Source: Microcyclospora pomicola
Taxonomy: Eukaryota > Ascomycota > Dothideomycetes > Capnodiales
NCBI GenBank assembly: GCA_002786065.1
Contig: NHNY01000010.1
Span: 372,001-436,000 of the forward strand
DNA: 64,000 nucleotides
Direction: 5' to 3'
Made by a program: the position numbers and the translations under genes. Within the stretch, counting starts at the first letter, position 1. The number at the start of each line of letters is the position of its first letter. A model generated the notes under the pieces. It saw only the letters and a program-made list of their open reading frames with translations, had not been told where the DNA came from and did not search any database. Shown here piece after piece: positions 21,216 through 32,202 of the stretch.

Positions 21216-23780
21216 TTTTGGCGGAGGGGGATGCTCTGATCTATGCTGCTTTGCTATGTTCTGTGCTTGAGTTGAAAGATCAAGCGTATGCTGGGTGTAG
21301 TCCTTGAGCTGTAGTTGTACGCGTCATGGATTGTTGGAGAAGAAGTCCTTTGGGAATGAGTGGTCTGTTGATCTCACGATTCAATCGTAGACACGTCCAG
21401 TGCCTTCGAACGTCTCCACTGCGTCTGCATGTCCTGTGATTCTTGCTTAACGCCTCGTCGGTGCCAGAATCCATGACACGCAAAGCTGCCTCAGATCAGT
21501 CTTTCGCAACGATGCCATTTCGCGTTGTCTCAAGTGGCATGGGTTCTCTCAGCTCGTTTGACTTGGGAATCAGGACGAATATTCCCGAATTGTTCACGTT
21601 TCTGTCACGTCACTGACAGTCCGTAACAGCATGCACCAGGGCCCAGAAATCGGCCTCGATGGCAACACCCATTCAGGGAAGATGTTCACGGCGGAGGACT
21701 CTCCATCGCATCCCAGTTCATCACCCGAATTCTCGCGTCCATACATGAGCTTGCCAAGCGTGAACATCACCATTTGATTGTCAAAAATGAATTTTTACTA
21801 GTCCAGCAGATATCCGCCGTCCGCGCCACCCCGCTGTCTATTCGATTCCAGCACGGCCACACACGAGATCTGCAAGCTTGTCTAGTGCTTCAAAAGTCTG
21901 ATCTAATTGAGCTCTACACAAATCAAACCCTCTAGACATAATGAAAAGAGCAATAACACCATAATAGTGGGGAAATGGAGCTCAAGCATTGTGAATACCA
22001 GAGTACTTGGGAGACAAATCTGTAGAGCAAGAACTCGCGAGTCTGTTGAATTCACAAACGCGTCGATTGGTTATCGATCGAGCGACTTATGGTCATTTCT
22101 CATGTGCTTGCACAAGGTAAACTACCAAGATTCGTCTCCAGCTCACAACCTGCGGACTATATATGGAGTCGCGATATTGAGCATACGAATCGAAAGCTCG
22201 TCATCTGAACTTTCACGAGAATCAAAAAATGAAACGTTTCATCAAGAAATGAACAAGCTGTGAACATTTCTATCCTGAAAATTTGGACCGGAATATACCG
22301 CGCGCAAGTCTAGTGGAAATGTGCGAACTGCACCCTGCATTCTCACAATCATGCAGAGCCAGGTCGACAGGTATCTCGACCCGGACCTTCGACACACCCA
22401 TTGGAAAGGGAGATTCTTGAACGGGACTACATCTTGGAAACGCCTCGCTGCAATGAAAAATATACAGGCTGACGGTTTTCATACTGGTTTCGATGGTCCG
22501 TGAAGCCAAGCGCTCAGCAAGGCCACTTTGCTTGACTTCATGGGGCCAGACCACACCAAGCTACGAAATACTGGAACAGCGAGTCACTTCCACGGCTGCG
22601 TTGACGATTATACAAGGATGGTACCTATACTTGCGCCGAAGCCTGTCAACCCTGGCAGATGTGCGAGGTTGGTCGCCTAGATATGTCGGCTCAAGAGTTG
22701 CGGAGCATGCACTCCAATCAAGTTGATATGTCGCGGTACTGAATGCCTTGCAACCCTGGACATTCTCGGAGGATGTTGTGCCTACCTGTATCAGGTTCCA
22801 CCGGCCTCGATAATCCAGCAAGATATCCCGGTTTTGTGGAATGACCCCAGAGGCCTACGCGACACAAATATCAGAAGAGTCGATTAGAGCGATACCCATG
22901 TATCTCGCCGCCTTGACAGCTGTTCGATGGTGATCTCTGACCCTGCAACAATGCTCGCCTTCGTCGGCAACTCAGCGACGGGTCTCGTTCTTGCGGAGTA
23001 GCTCTTCAGAGCTACGCCGCACACATCAGCAGACTCAATTGGAGCTGCAACCATCGACCTCGTCACCTTGAAAGCTGTCCGATGGCGATCTCTGGACCTG
23101 GAACAGTGCTCGCCATCGTCGGCGATACAGCCAGGCATCCCGGCTTCGTGGAATTGTCGCGTAGGGCTACGCCACACAACTGTATTCATCCACCTCGCCA
23201 CCTTGGAAGTGGTCAGATGGCGATCTCTGGACCTGGAACAGTGCTCACCAACGTTGACGATACAGTCAGGCACCCCGGCTTCGTGCAATGGCGAACGCGA
23301 GGTGATCTTGAAGTCATGGCCAAAGTCGGGAAGACGGCCCCAGATGTGGTCCGACAGCACTACTACTTTACATGGCTAGGCAGGAACGTTACACGCGTGT
23401 ATCATCATGATGAACGATACTGAGACTCGATTTGCCGTGGATATATCCTAGTCGCTGATCGCTGTCAACAGGGGAATGCTATAATCATCATAGTCGAAAG
23501 CTGTACATATGTGATCACTATCAACAAGAAAAAGCCACAGCTGTACATATGCCTGGCTCATCGTCAGGCTTCGAAGGGAAACGATGTCCCAGCCGGACAA
23601 ATATACAAAGCAGTCCGAGATGCCACCCGACTGACACTGCGAGCGTAACGAGTCGTACATCGTTGAGACGTGGTCGGGTATGTTATCCAGCTTAACCGTT
23701 GGCCTGTCGAGTCCGCTGAGTAGCGCGGTTGGCGACCATGGATAGTGCTTGCCATCGTTCACTGCCTCGTCTGCGCAATA
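21216..23780. other. Gene-poor region with decayed repeats
   Basis: 2.6 kb between two minus-strand genes. The part around 21760..22260 looks more A/T-rich than its surroundings, and 22700..23780 contains diverged copies of a 135-155 bp unit. Short open frames occur on both strands but none has a convincing start, domain or splice structure. Confidence 0.6.
22700..23330. repeat. Degenerate tandem repeat, about 135-155 bp units
   Basis: Copies start near 22907, 23062 and 23197 with GCC(A/G)CCTTG, followed by GATGG.GATCTCTG.ACC and CAGTGCTC.CCA.CGT. The two right-hand copies are close (CGATCTCTGGACCTGGAACA in both); the left copy is more diverged. An older partial copy seems to precede them (tail about 22813..22908, matching the GGCATCCCGGCTTCGTGGAAT part). 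The unit shows no consistent reading frame. Confidence 0.75.
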
Positions 23781-24705
23781 TCAGGACCCGACAGAGAGCT
23801 CGTGAGTCTGACGTGGACGGTTCATCTCTTGTAGTGTAACATCTGAGTACGCAGGCGCACGCATGGATTTATCGTCCAAGTGACCCTGGATTTCACGTGG
23901 CCAGCTCGTGAGATCGGTTTCTCCCCTGCCCGCCGCCATATATTGAGACTTCTTACGCCGATGGTGCAGAGCAAGGTAAACAATAGCAGCAAGAGCGATC
24001 AGACCGAGAGGCACCCCGACCCCCGCGCCGACAGCAATAGCAGTCGTGTCACTGGTGGCTTTGGCGACTGCTGCGGATGACGTGACGGCTTCGGTGGCTA
24101 CTGTGGCTGTTGTAGGCGTTGTGCTCGAAGGTGTCGGCGTGGTCGTCGTAGTTGATGCGACACTTGAAATGGATGTTGTAGATGATGTGGATGTCGAAGT
24201 AGAAGGTGCCGCTGGATTTCTGACCACGGTCGGTATGCCTGACGCGCGACAACTGTTAGCCGACTGTTACGCTGTGTCTCTGGGTACATTACTTGCCTAT
24301 GAAGGAAAAGACGTTCTCGGACAGGGAACAATTGCTCGGTGCGCCGGCAATACAAGTGTATAGGTCCGAGTTCGGGTATGGGCACTTTGAGACGCCTTCG
24401 CCACCAGCAAGGTCATCGTACGAAGGGTTGACGCAGAACCAAGGACATGACTCGCTCTCCCAAGTGGGGTCCGTACAAGAACCTCGCGAGTATGTCGGGA
24501 AGCCTGGAGGAGTGAGCCTCGTGGCCTGACATAGATCATTCGACAGACAGGCCCAGGTGCTGTTACAGCAAGCCGATTCTGGAGCCGTGGCATCGCACGG
24601 GACGTCGTTCAGGGCGACATCACCGTTTGGAAAGTAGCAAGTTGGAGTCGCGATGGTCAATGCGATCGCGAGGATGGCTACTAAAATCGACATTGATGTC
24701 GGCAT
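23781..24705 (-). CDS. Cys-rich type I membrane protein (secreted ectodomain)
   Basis: Two exons, 24297..24705 and 23781..24238, encode 288 aa. Order of parts: signal peptide (about 1-20, SILVAILAIALTIA), ectodomain with 12 cysteines (23, 37, 46, 47, 53, 59, 77, 87, 91, 108, 118, 126), a Ser/Thr-rich stalk (about 145-200), one transmembrane helix (about 203-228, GVGVPLGLIALAAIVYLAL), a basic stop-transfer HHRRKK, and a short cytoplasmic tail. This layout is widespread in filamentous ascomycetes and resembles cell-wall sensors, but the role is unknown. The intron (24239..24296, 58 bp) fits best as GC-AG: AG|GCAAGT donor, CTAAC branch, CAG acceptor. It diverges from the GH47 gene. Confidence 0.82.
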
Positions 24706-25183
24706 TTTCCAACCTAAGCATGTCGAAAAATGGGTTGCTCAAGGAATATACAAGACCCAGGTCGGAGTGGAATAAGAGCCTGGGGCCCGTCCGGATTATG
24801 AGGGGCATCATCCCAACGAGGCTGAGATGCAATCTGCCGACAAGGCTGTAAAGCAATCTGCTGTGCCCGCTGTCTACTCGAATCATTGCACATCGCGCCT
24901 CGGGGGTGCTTGGTTTCAGTGCATGAGGTGTGGACAGCCGCGCAGGGGTCTGGTCTGGCGCTGATTGGCTCCTGTCGCCGGCTCCTGCAGTCAGCCAACT
25001 CGCTCTGATCACAACCGCTGTATTTATACCTGCGGCGTGTATGAATGTGACAGCACCGCATCTACGGTCGTTATGATTGACTGCACGGAGCGCGTCTTCG
25101 CTGGATAATGTGAGTTGTTTCAATTCTGCTGCTCACTTTTGTACCGTCGTCTGTCATTCTTCCTTCATCATCACAACTTCAAC
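24706..25183. other. Divergent promoter region
   Basis: 478 bp between the outward-facing starts of the type I membrane protein and the GH47 mannosidase. No coding or repeat structure was found. Confidence 0.6.
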
Positions 25184-27069
25184 ATGTTTTCTTCTCGGCG
25201 TCTTATGCTGTACGCGGCATGCACTGCAGCCTTCTTCGTGATTTTGCTTCAATTGAGATCGTGGGACCTGCAGCGCAGCCTTGCAGTAAATTACTCTCAG
25301 CCGGAACAGATCACAGACATCGTTTCTGAGCACGAAATCTATCATTTGCCTGCCCAGGAAGACGATGGAAGCTTCAAATGGGCAAGTATCACGACTCACT
25401 ATCCGGTGGACACATACATCGAGCTGCCAGCACCTTCTGGGGGCTTGTCGAGAGTTCAGCACGACTTTGCGGACCATAGCACCCCTGCTGGTACAGACGT
25501 CGCATACCGCCAGGGCCAAGTGAAGATAGCTCTCCAGCGCTGCTGGCAGGCATATCGTGAGCGAGCGTGGCTGGAGGACGAGCTGGCACCCATCAGTGGC
25601 GGAGGCCGCAATACCTTTGGCGGCTGGGGCGCAACTCTCGTGGACACGCTCGATACCCTCTGGATCGCTGACTTGCGCGACGAGTTCCGAGATGCTGTTG
25701 ATGCTGCTGTTGGCATTGATTTCTCCACGACCACTCACGACACCATCAACGTCTTTGAGACGACGATCCGATATCTGGGTGGCTTTCTCTCGGCTTACGA
25801 CCTTAGCGGTGACCAGCGGCTACTCGACAAGAGCCTCGAGCTTGCCCACATGCTATATGCTGCTTTTGACACCCCGAATCGCATGCCCAACACGCGTTGG
25901 GATTTCCACAAGGCTGCAGCAGGCGAGAAGCAGACCGCACCTGATGGTGAGTTGGAATGATCTACCTGCTTTTCTTTACTTGAGTTCGGCTCCTGACACG
26001 TTCTCCAGGCGTTTTAAGCGCAGAGATCGGTTCTCTCTCGCTCGAGTTCACAAGACTCTCGCAGATCACGCACGATCCACGATGGTATGATGCCGTCGCT
26101 CGAGTCATGAATATTTTCGATGAGCAGCAGGATCGCACAAATCTACCCGGAATGTGGCCTCTTGTTGTCAACCCTCGAAACGAGGACTTTTTCTCCGGGA
26201 CAGTATTCACTCTTGGAGCAATGTCCGATTCTCTTTACGAGTATCTGCCCAAGATGGACGCTTTACTTGGCGGTTCTCAGGCTTACGAACGCATGTATCG
26301 GAAGTCCATGGACACCGCTATAGAACACACCATGTTCCGTCCTATGCTCCCAGACAACCAGGACGTGTTGATCTCCGGTCCGATCACCGTGCAACAACAG
26401 GGCGACAGATCTCGAGTAGATCCACAAGGTCAGCATCTGGTCTGCTTCGCAGGAGGCATGCTTGCACTCGGTGGACGCCTTCGCCAGAACGAATCTCATG
26501 TTGAGGTCGGCCGGAAGGTGACAGAAGGATGCGTCTGGACATACAAGCACAGCGCTTTAGGCGTCATGCCAGAGTCTTTCACAGCTGTGCCATGTAGCAC
26601 GACTCCATGTGAATGGGATGAGAGTAAATGGCACGCCGAAGTCATTGCCCATGCCAGCAATGAGGACGCAGCCAATGGCGCACAATGGCTTATCGAGAAC
26701 AAGCGCATCCCGGAAGGTTTCGCCTCGATCGACGACCGCCGATACATACTACGACCTGAAGCTATCGAGAGCGTGTTCATCCTCTATCGGGTGACGGGTG
26801 ATGAGACACTGAGAGACACTGCGTGGGAGATGTTCAACAGCATCATGGATCACACCAAGACTGACCTCGCAAATGCTGCGCTCAACGACATGACAGATCC
26901 TTCGGCATCCAAGAGTGACAGTATGGAAAGCTTCTGGACTGCCGAGACACTGAAGTACTTCTACCTCATCTTCTCCGACCCGAGCTTGATCAGCTTGGAC
27001 AACTATGTCTTCAACACTGAAGCACACCCACTGCGGAGATCTCCTATGGGACGCCACGCTGCTTCATGA
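25184..27069 (+). CDS. GH47 alpha-1,2-mannosidase, type II membrane protein
   Basis: Two exons, 25184..25946 and 26009..27069 (intron 62 bp), encode 607 aa; the ATG at 25184 is the first ATG in frame. A short cytosolic tail and signal anchor (about residues 8-24, LYAACTAAFFVILLQL) place the catalytic domain in the ER or Golgi lumen. Class-I mannosidase landmarks are GGWGATLVDTLDTLWI, SLSLEFTRLSQITHDPR, HLVCFAGGMLALGGR, YILRPEAIESVFILYRVTG, SMESFWTAETLKYFYLIFSD and FNTEAHPL. The family trims alpha-1,2-linked mannose from N-glycans with inverting, calcium-dependent chemistry. Whether it acts in the ER (MNS1 type) or Golgi cannot be told from the sequence alone. Confidence 0.95.
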
Positions 27070-28039
27070 GCACAGCCAAGCAGATCACCCAAAGATTCCA
27101 AAGCCACAGCATGCTCTCGCCGGTCATCGGTCCTGCTGCTGTTTCTTGAAAGGCTACTCGCATACCCGCCGCCACGTATGAACTGCTATTCATAGGCTCA
27201 GCTGCTCCATAGACTTGGCTTCCTCTGGTCGTTCGGCTGAATACTCATTGGCCATGCCAGGAAGTGGTTCTCTTCCTCTAAAGCAAAGGGGCGTGCCTCG
27301 AGTGACTTTCTAATGGACCCAGCGATCAGGCAACTGTCAATGCTATAAGGCAAGGTCTACGCAAGCCTCGCGACTGAGGCGGGTGCTATGTCAAGAAGAG
27401 TAGTAGGCAAAGGATCTGATGGCACGGCATCCTGATTGGGTGTCATGCAAGTGAAAGTCGTTGCTTTGGACATGTGGAAGATGCACAGCACTATTGACCA
27501 GGTAGATAATATCGTACGTGTCAATGGTCAGTAGACCGAATGAGATGGAGTACCTGATGAACCCAGTGCTTGCATCCATCGTAGTGCATGACTTCGTTCT
27601 TATATGTTCAGTACTTGTCTACCACCATTTGGGCTTTTCAGGTTGTCCGCGTTTCATATATGCCCTCCATAAGTGAACAGAATGATGATTCATCGCCGAT
27701 TCTCCGGAAGTTAGGTATCTGGTCGTTGAAATAAAGAATGCTCAACCGCTAGCGGCCGTGGGGTCTGAGCCAATCGTCCAAGATGCCCCTCATGTTGTTT
27801 CGTGTCGATATCATGTGAAAGAAATCCCAGAAATGTTCAATGGCATGTGAATTTGGTGCAGCTGGGACAGATAGCAGGGGTTCGGTGTGCATCCGTTAGC
27901 GGCGGTCTCGAGCGAGCCTATTATGTCGAGACGATTCCAAGCTAGCGACACCTCAAAGCTTTCCTGTGAGGTGTTCAGCAACACCTGACTTTCAATCACT
28001 CCAGTCATCTTTCGTGCATTTCTTTGTAAGATCGCAACA
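27070..28039. other. Intergenic region
   Basis: 970 bp between the end of GH47 and the start of med22, both on the plus strand. No convincing coding, RNA or repeat feature was found. Confidence 0.6.
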
Positions 28040-28532
28040 ATGGCGTCGAATATTCGCAGTACGCCGGCATTGATTGGTATGATTTCCTACTCCTCCATCG
28101 GGTCTTATCACTAGATACTAATACCTGGTCCCAGCACGCGTGGAGAAGCTGCGCGACGATCTGATCAAACGCTTCCAGAGCCTGGTGAGCTTGGCCACGG
28201 TCGACAACGCCAATATCGACCGCAACTCGACTGCCATAACGGAGTATCAGATGCAAGTCGAGACTGCTGCTTTGGTGAGTGATGTTTTGAGGAGTGTGAG
28301 TGAAGAACGTGTGTGTTGATGCGATCCTTTACAGATTCGCTCGGCCGAAGACTTGCAGACTCTGATCCGTCAGCTACAAGAAGCCTGGCTGTTCGGGCAG
28401 CTCAACACTGTCGGCGAGAGCGAGACGCAAAGTCACACGGACGAAAGTGCCAAGCAAGTGGCGGCGTTACTCAGAAATGGATCGAGCAGCCAGCCAAGCG
28501 AACCAGCGGACGAAGTCATGAATGGCGATTGA
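28040..28532 (+). CDS. med22: Mediator subunit 22 (Med22/Srb6)
   Basis: Three exons, 28040..28076, 28135..28274 and 28335..28532, with introns of 58 and 60 bp, encode 124 aa. The sequence ARVEKLRDDLIKRFQSL, TEYQMQVETAALIRSAEDLQTLIRQLQEAWLFGQL is the Surf5/Med22 helical core; the C-terminus is short and polar. Med22 is part of the Mediator head, where it pairs with Med11 and links activators to RNA polymerase II. The length matches fungal orthologues. Its stop codon is 11 bp from that of the opposite-strand oxidase gene, so the transcripts must overlap at their 3' ends. Confidence 0.93.
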
Positions 28533-28543
28533 CGTACATTACA

Positions 28544-29856
28544 TTACAGCATCGCCACGGCAGCACCCATCATCTCATCTACCATCTGCAGCGTCAACTT
28601 TGCAGAGCCGACGGAGTTCTGGTACCCGGCTCCTGCATGGCCATATGCATGCACCACCCTTCTCCCAGCGACAATCTCCTTCCCCATCCGGGGTCCACCT
28701 GCACGACCCGGCCTCAGCCCGCACTGCACGCTGACAACCTCGAATTCGCCGCCCACACTCAGCAACTCCGGAGCTATGCAACGCGCTCTTTCGAGAATGA
28801 GAGTGGTGGTCTGAGCATCAGGCTCCGCAGACCAATTGCCCTTCTCCTTGGTGCCACCCAGGATTGTGGTTCCTGAGCCGGGTCTCGGGATACAGTACGC
28901 AGTATATCCTTCGCCAAGACGTGTACGCGCCGCTGTTGCTTCTCCCTTGACCAGCACGGTCTGCCCTCGATGCGGCTCAACTTGTGCATCGCCACACAAG
29001 CTTCTGGCTCCGATGCCGGTGCTGTTCACGAAGCAGTCTATTATCGGCATCCATTGTGCTTCCGCAATGCCTTGTGCGGCGCTGAGAGCGTTGTCGAAAC
29101 CACTCTCATCTGGTAGCTCAGCTCTCACAAACTTCACCCCACGGGCTACCAGATTCTCGTATAGATAGTGTAGATAGTGCGGCGCATCGAGCGCCATGGC
29201 CTGAAAAGCCACCCCAGCCTGTATCGAAGGTGCGCCTTCTAAATTGCGTCCATTGATCGAGACAATCGGCTCCTGCAGCGGTGACAAGCGCCTGAACCCC
29301 CTGACATGTTTCGCCCACCAGAGCTCCTCCGCGATCTGCCCGTCCCAAAATATCGAGGATTCGCACATCTGCATGCTCAATCAGCAACCTTCTCCCTACC
29401 CATGATAGCTCGAAAGATCAAACCAACACACCTTGATCCCCGCCCTCGCCCGCTCCGGATGTGCCTCTTCCTCCGCCAGCAGCGCGACCCAATGCTCATA
29501 CGTCTGCACGTCCCAAGCACACAGCATGGGCTCGGCGGGGGTCGCGTGAGTCCGCCATTGAGCACCTGCCCTGCTGATCGTCAATCTCCGCACGCCCACA
29601 GCCGAGTCTTCGCGACAGCACAGCTGATATACCTACCATGGAGATGTATAGCGGATATCGCTATCGCCGGGCAGATGCGCCGCGATGATCACGACATGAT
29701 AGCCGGCTTGCTGGAGTACGAGCGCGTTCGTCAGGCCGATGACGCCTGCGCTGGAGGATGGGAGGGTTTGTCAGTTGGTGGGCTCGTGGGTGCATGGACT
29801 GCCTGGGATGTGGTATATACGTACCCGAGGACGACAATGTGGCCTTTGGATGGCAT
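28544..29856 (-). CDS. D-amino-acid oxidase-like FAD oxidoreductase
   Basis: Four exons, 29825..29856, 29637..29750, 29432..29570 and 28544..29368 (introns 74, 66 and 63 bp), give 369 aa, the usual DAO length. The N-terminus has the FAD-binding motif VLGAGVIGLTNALVL (GAGVIG at 11-16) and the DAO signature YTSPWAGAQWRTHA. Further motifs are NSTGIGARSLCGD, EPHRGQTVLVKGE, GLRPGRAGGPRMG and the C-terminal VHAYGHAGAGYQNSVGSA, which contacts FAD. Family enzymes oxidatively deaminate D-amino acids to keto acids, making ammonia and peroxide. The protein ends VAML, so the classical C-terminal peroxisomal tripeptide is missing. Substrate range (neutral versus acidic D-amino acids) is not readable here. 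Confidence 0.93.
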
Positions 29857-30154
29857 GATTCGAACTGTAGGACTCGTTCAATGAAAGGAAATGTACCACA
29901 TCAAATTGTGGTCGTTAGCTTTGCTGAAGTTGCTTCAACGATTCGCGATGCGGGGAAGCAAGGCATGGGATCAAGCATTCAATGTTATACGAAGATGAAG
30001 AAGAGAGTCATGTAAAGTTCAAGAAATTGTGAGGCAACACACAGATTGGTGGCGATGTCACACCAGGCGCCGCCAAAGTCCAGCTGTACCGCTATATCTC
30101 GTAAAAGTTCGTCAAGGCATTCAACATCGTTGTTCTAAGGTACATGTATGGCCA

Positions 30155-32202
30155 TTACACCGCAATGCTCGACACTGCCTTCCTAACCTCATCGTCCGCG
30201 ATTCCCTGGAACCTCTCCCTCTCTGCTTGGTCTGCCAACGAAGCAGCATCGCCCACAAGCTCGTACATCCTGCGTGAGACGTCTCTATTGATCTCGGTGT
30301 ACTGTTCCTTGCTGATCTGCTTATCACGATACCGAGAGCCGAGAGCCGCTTTCACCATCCGCTGCACTTCTTCCTTGGCAGAGTAAGAGAGATTTCGACT
30401 CGGTGATATCGAAGATGCACGGCCGATCTGGGTGTCGCGATCTCTTGCGGCATCTTCATGTCCTTCAACGCGCCGCCTGCCACGATGATATGTGTTTAGA
30501 TCCGTTCCACTCGCAAAAGCTGTCGGCGAGAAGGGAGAGTAGGTTTGTGATGTCGGCGATACAAGAGGTAGCAGTCCATTCGTCGCAAGCGCCGGAGACG
30601 ATGGACTGTGAGGTGGTGGCGGTGTCAGCGAGAGAGCGCGAGGTGTTGCGTGGCCAGAAGTTATTGGTGAGTGTAGTGGAGACATGTTGCGAGGAGAACG
30701 ATGACCGACGTAGTGCTCGGACGCGCCAGGCGAGCTGGCTGAGATCGGCTTATTCTCGACGTCTTTCAGCAACGAGCTCAAGAATGTCGAACGTTCGTCT
30801 TGTCGCAAAGCTGCGGCATGCGAGGACTCGGCCACAGCATTCTGATTGGGAGGCCGCCGCAACCGTGGACGCTTCAATTGTCGTTGCTCGGTGCCGTCGG
30901 GTTCTTGTGGTGAGGCTGGCGATGCTGTGGCTCTCCGCTTGCGGCGTCGGACCGACGGTGGAGCTTCCTGAGACTCTCTTGCTTTTTCAAAAGCATTCCA
31001 AGCCTTGATCTCCTCTTGCGACTCTGGGTTGGGAATCACTGGAGGTTCCGCACGCTGCAATCGTGCCGCTGCAATACCTCGTAGTCGATTACCAGCACCT
31101 TGCCGGTTGGCTTCTTCGAATCTCCGCTCCCACCTGCGAAACTCCTCGCGTTGCTCTTCTGTCCGCTCTTCGGTCCGCTGCTCCAATGTTTCGTCTTCGA
31201 ACGGAAAATCAATGTCCATATCCAAGCGTCTAGAGACCTCAGTCCAGACTCTCGCCCAGATAGCGTCATTGGTCCGCCGACGCCGAGGCTGGGACGAGGC
31301 TGTGCGACGAGTCCGTGGATGGCGTCTTCGAAGCACAGATGCCACGCCAGGTATGGCAACATCACTCTCGAGGTCGACCAGGCAATTCTCGCAATACCAG
31401 ACCTCCGGTGAATCCTCGAACCCGGCGCAAAAGACATGTACAGCTTTATCGCATCCATCACAGTACATCAGCTCGTGTGTGTCGTCACCTCCACCACAAA
31501 CAATGCATGGATCCCAGGCTTCCACGGCGAAAAGCTCATCTTCCACAATCATAAGAGGATCCAGTTCGGCCTCTTGCACCTTGTCTCGGACGGCATAGGA
31601 ACTCAGCACTGGTCCGCCGACGCTGTGACTGAGCTCCACCATGTTGAAGACCGCGCGACATATTGGGCAACTATTTGCTCGTTCCACCCAAGGCTTCAGG
31701 CAGGAATTATGTAGATCGTGCTTGCATGGTAACAGGTGAGCAATCGTTTCTTGGTCCGCATCGAGAGCACTACAGGAGGTGTTAGTGTCACAATCACAAC
31801 GAGAATGTACTGGCTACCAGCAGCACTTGCGTGCACAACACAGGGCGAGGGATCGACCTCACCTTCCAAGCTTATTCGGCGAATATCTGGAAGATCTTCG
31901 AGCCGTCCAAGAGTGGAAGTTTGTGCCGAAAAGGCGGTATCGAGGCAGCAAGCTGCGAGGTTTGCCACGGCCATAGTTCAAGACACGAGTAGAGGGGAGT
32001 TTCGTCCACGGCGGGCGTAGAGGGAATACCTTTGGATGTCATTTGTGAGACCTGGCTTGCATGTGCTTACTGGAGCATCATCGCTAGTAGTCGTGGTGGA
32101 GGTGGAGGTGGCGGGGACTCCCGAAGACGACGATGTCGCCTCACCATTGTTAATGCTCGGGGTCCGCAAGTCGCCGAGACAGACGATGCAGGTCTCGGCC
32201 AT
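30155..32202 (-). CDS. RING and PHD finger protein, putative E3 ligase
   Basis: The core model is exon 32030..32202 joined to 30155..31769 (595 aa), with an optional 90-nt exon 31863..31952 giving 625 aa; all boundaries keep phase. The RING finger is split over exons: CIVC at residues 5-8, then HLLPCKHDLHNSCLKPWVERANSCPICR. A PHD finger follows (CIVCGGGDDTHELMYCDGC, then HVFCAGFEDSPEVWYCENC). The rest has Arg/Glu-rich helices, a basic KRPRLRRPP patch, a Ser/Pro-rich section and a conserved C-terminal helix (KEEVQRMVKAALGSRYRDKQ). RING suggests ubiquitin ligation and PHD suggests binding histone tails, so a chromatin-linked ligase is inferred. Start chosen at the ATG at 32202; the only codon further upstream is TTG. 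Confidence 0.85.
31863..31952 (-). other. Possible 90-nt cassette exon within the RING gene
   Basis: Flanked by CTCGCAG (acceptor) and GTGAGG (donor), exactly 30 codons, no stop in the required frame, and phase-compatible with both neighbours. Its inclusion would insert 30 basic residues between the first and second zinc-ligand pairs of the RING. It could also simply be part of a 260-bp intron. Confidence 0.45.

Noticed and set aside
22884-23360. Repeat-bearing minus-strand frame of 158 codons
   Set aside because: The repeat copies shift frame relative to each other and the frame has no credible start or domain; treated as a DNA repeat.
29846-29880. GATTCGAAC motif resembling a tRNA B box
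   Set aside because: It overlaps the start of the DAO-like gene and no T-stem or acceptor-stem pairing can be built around it.
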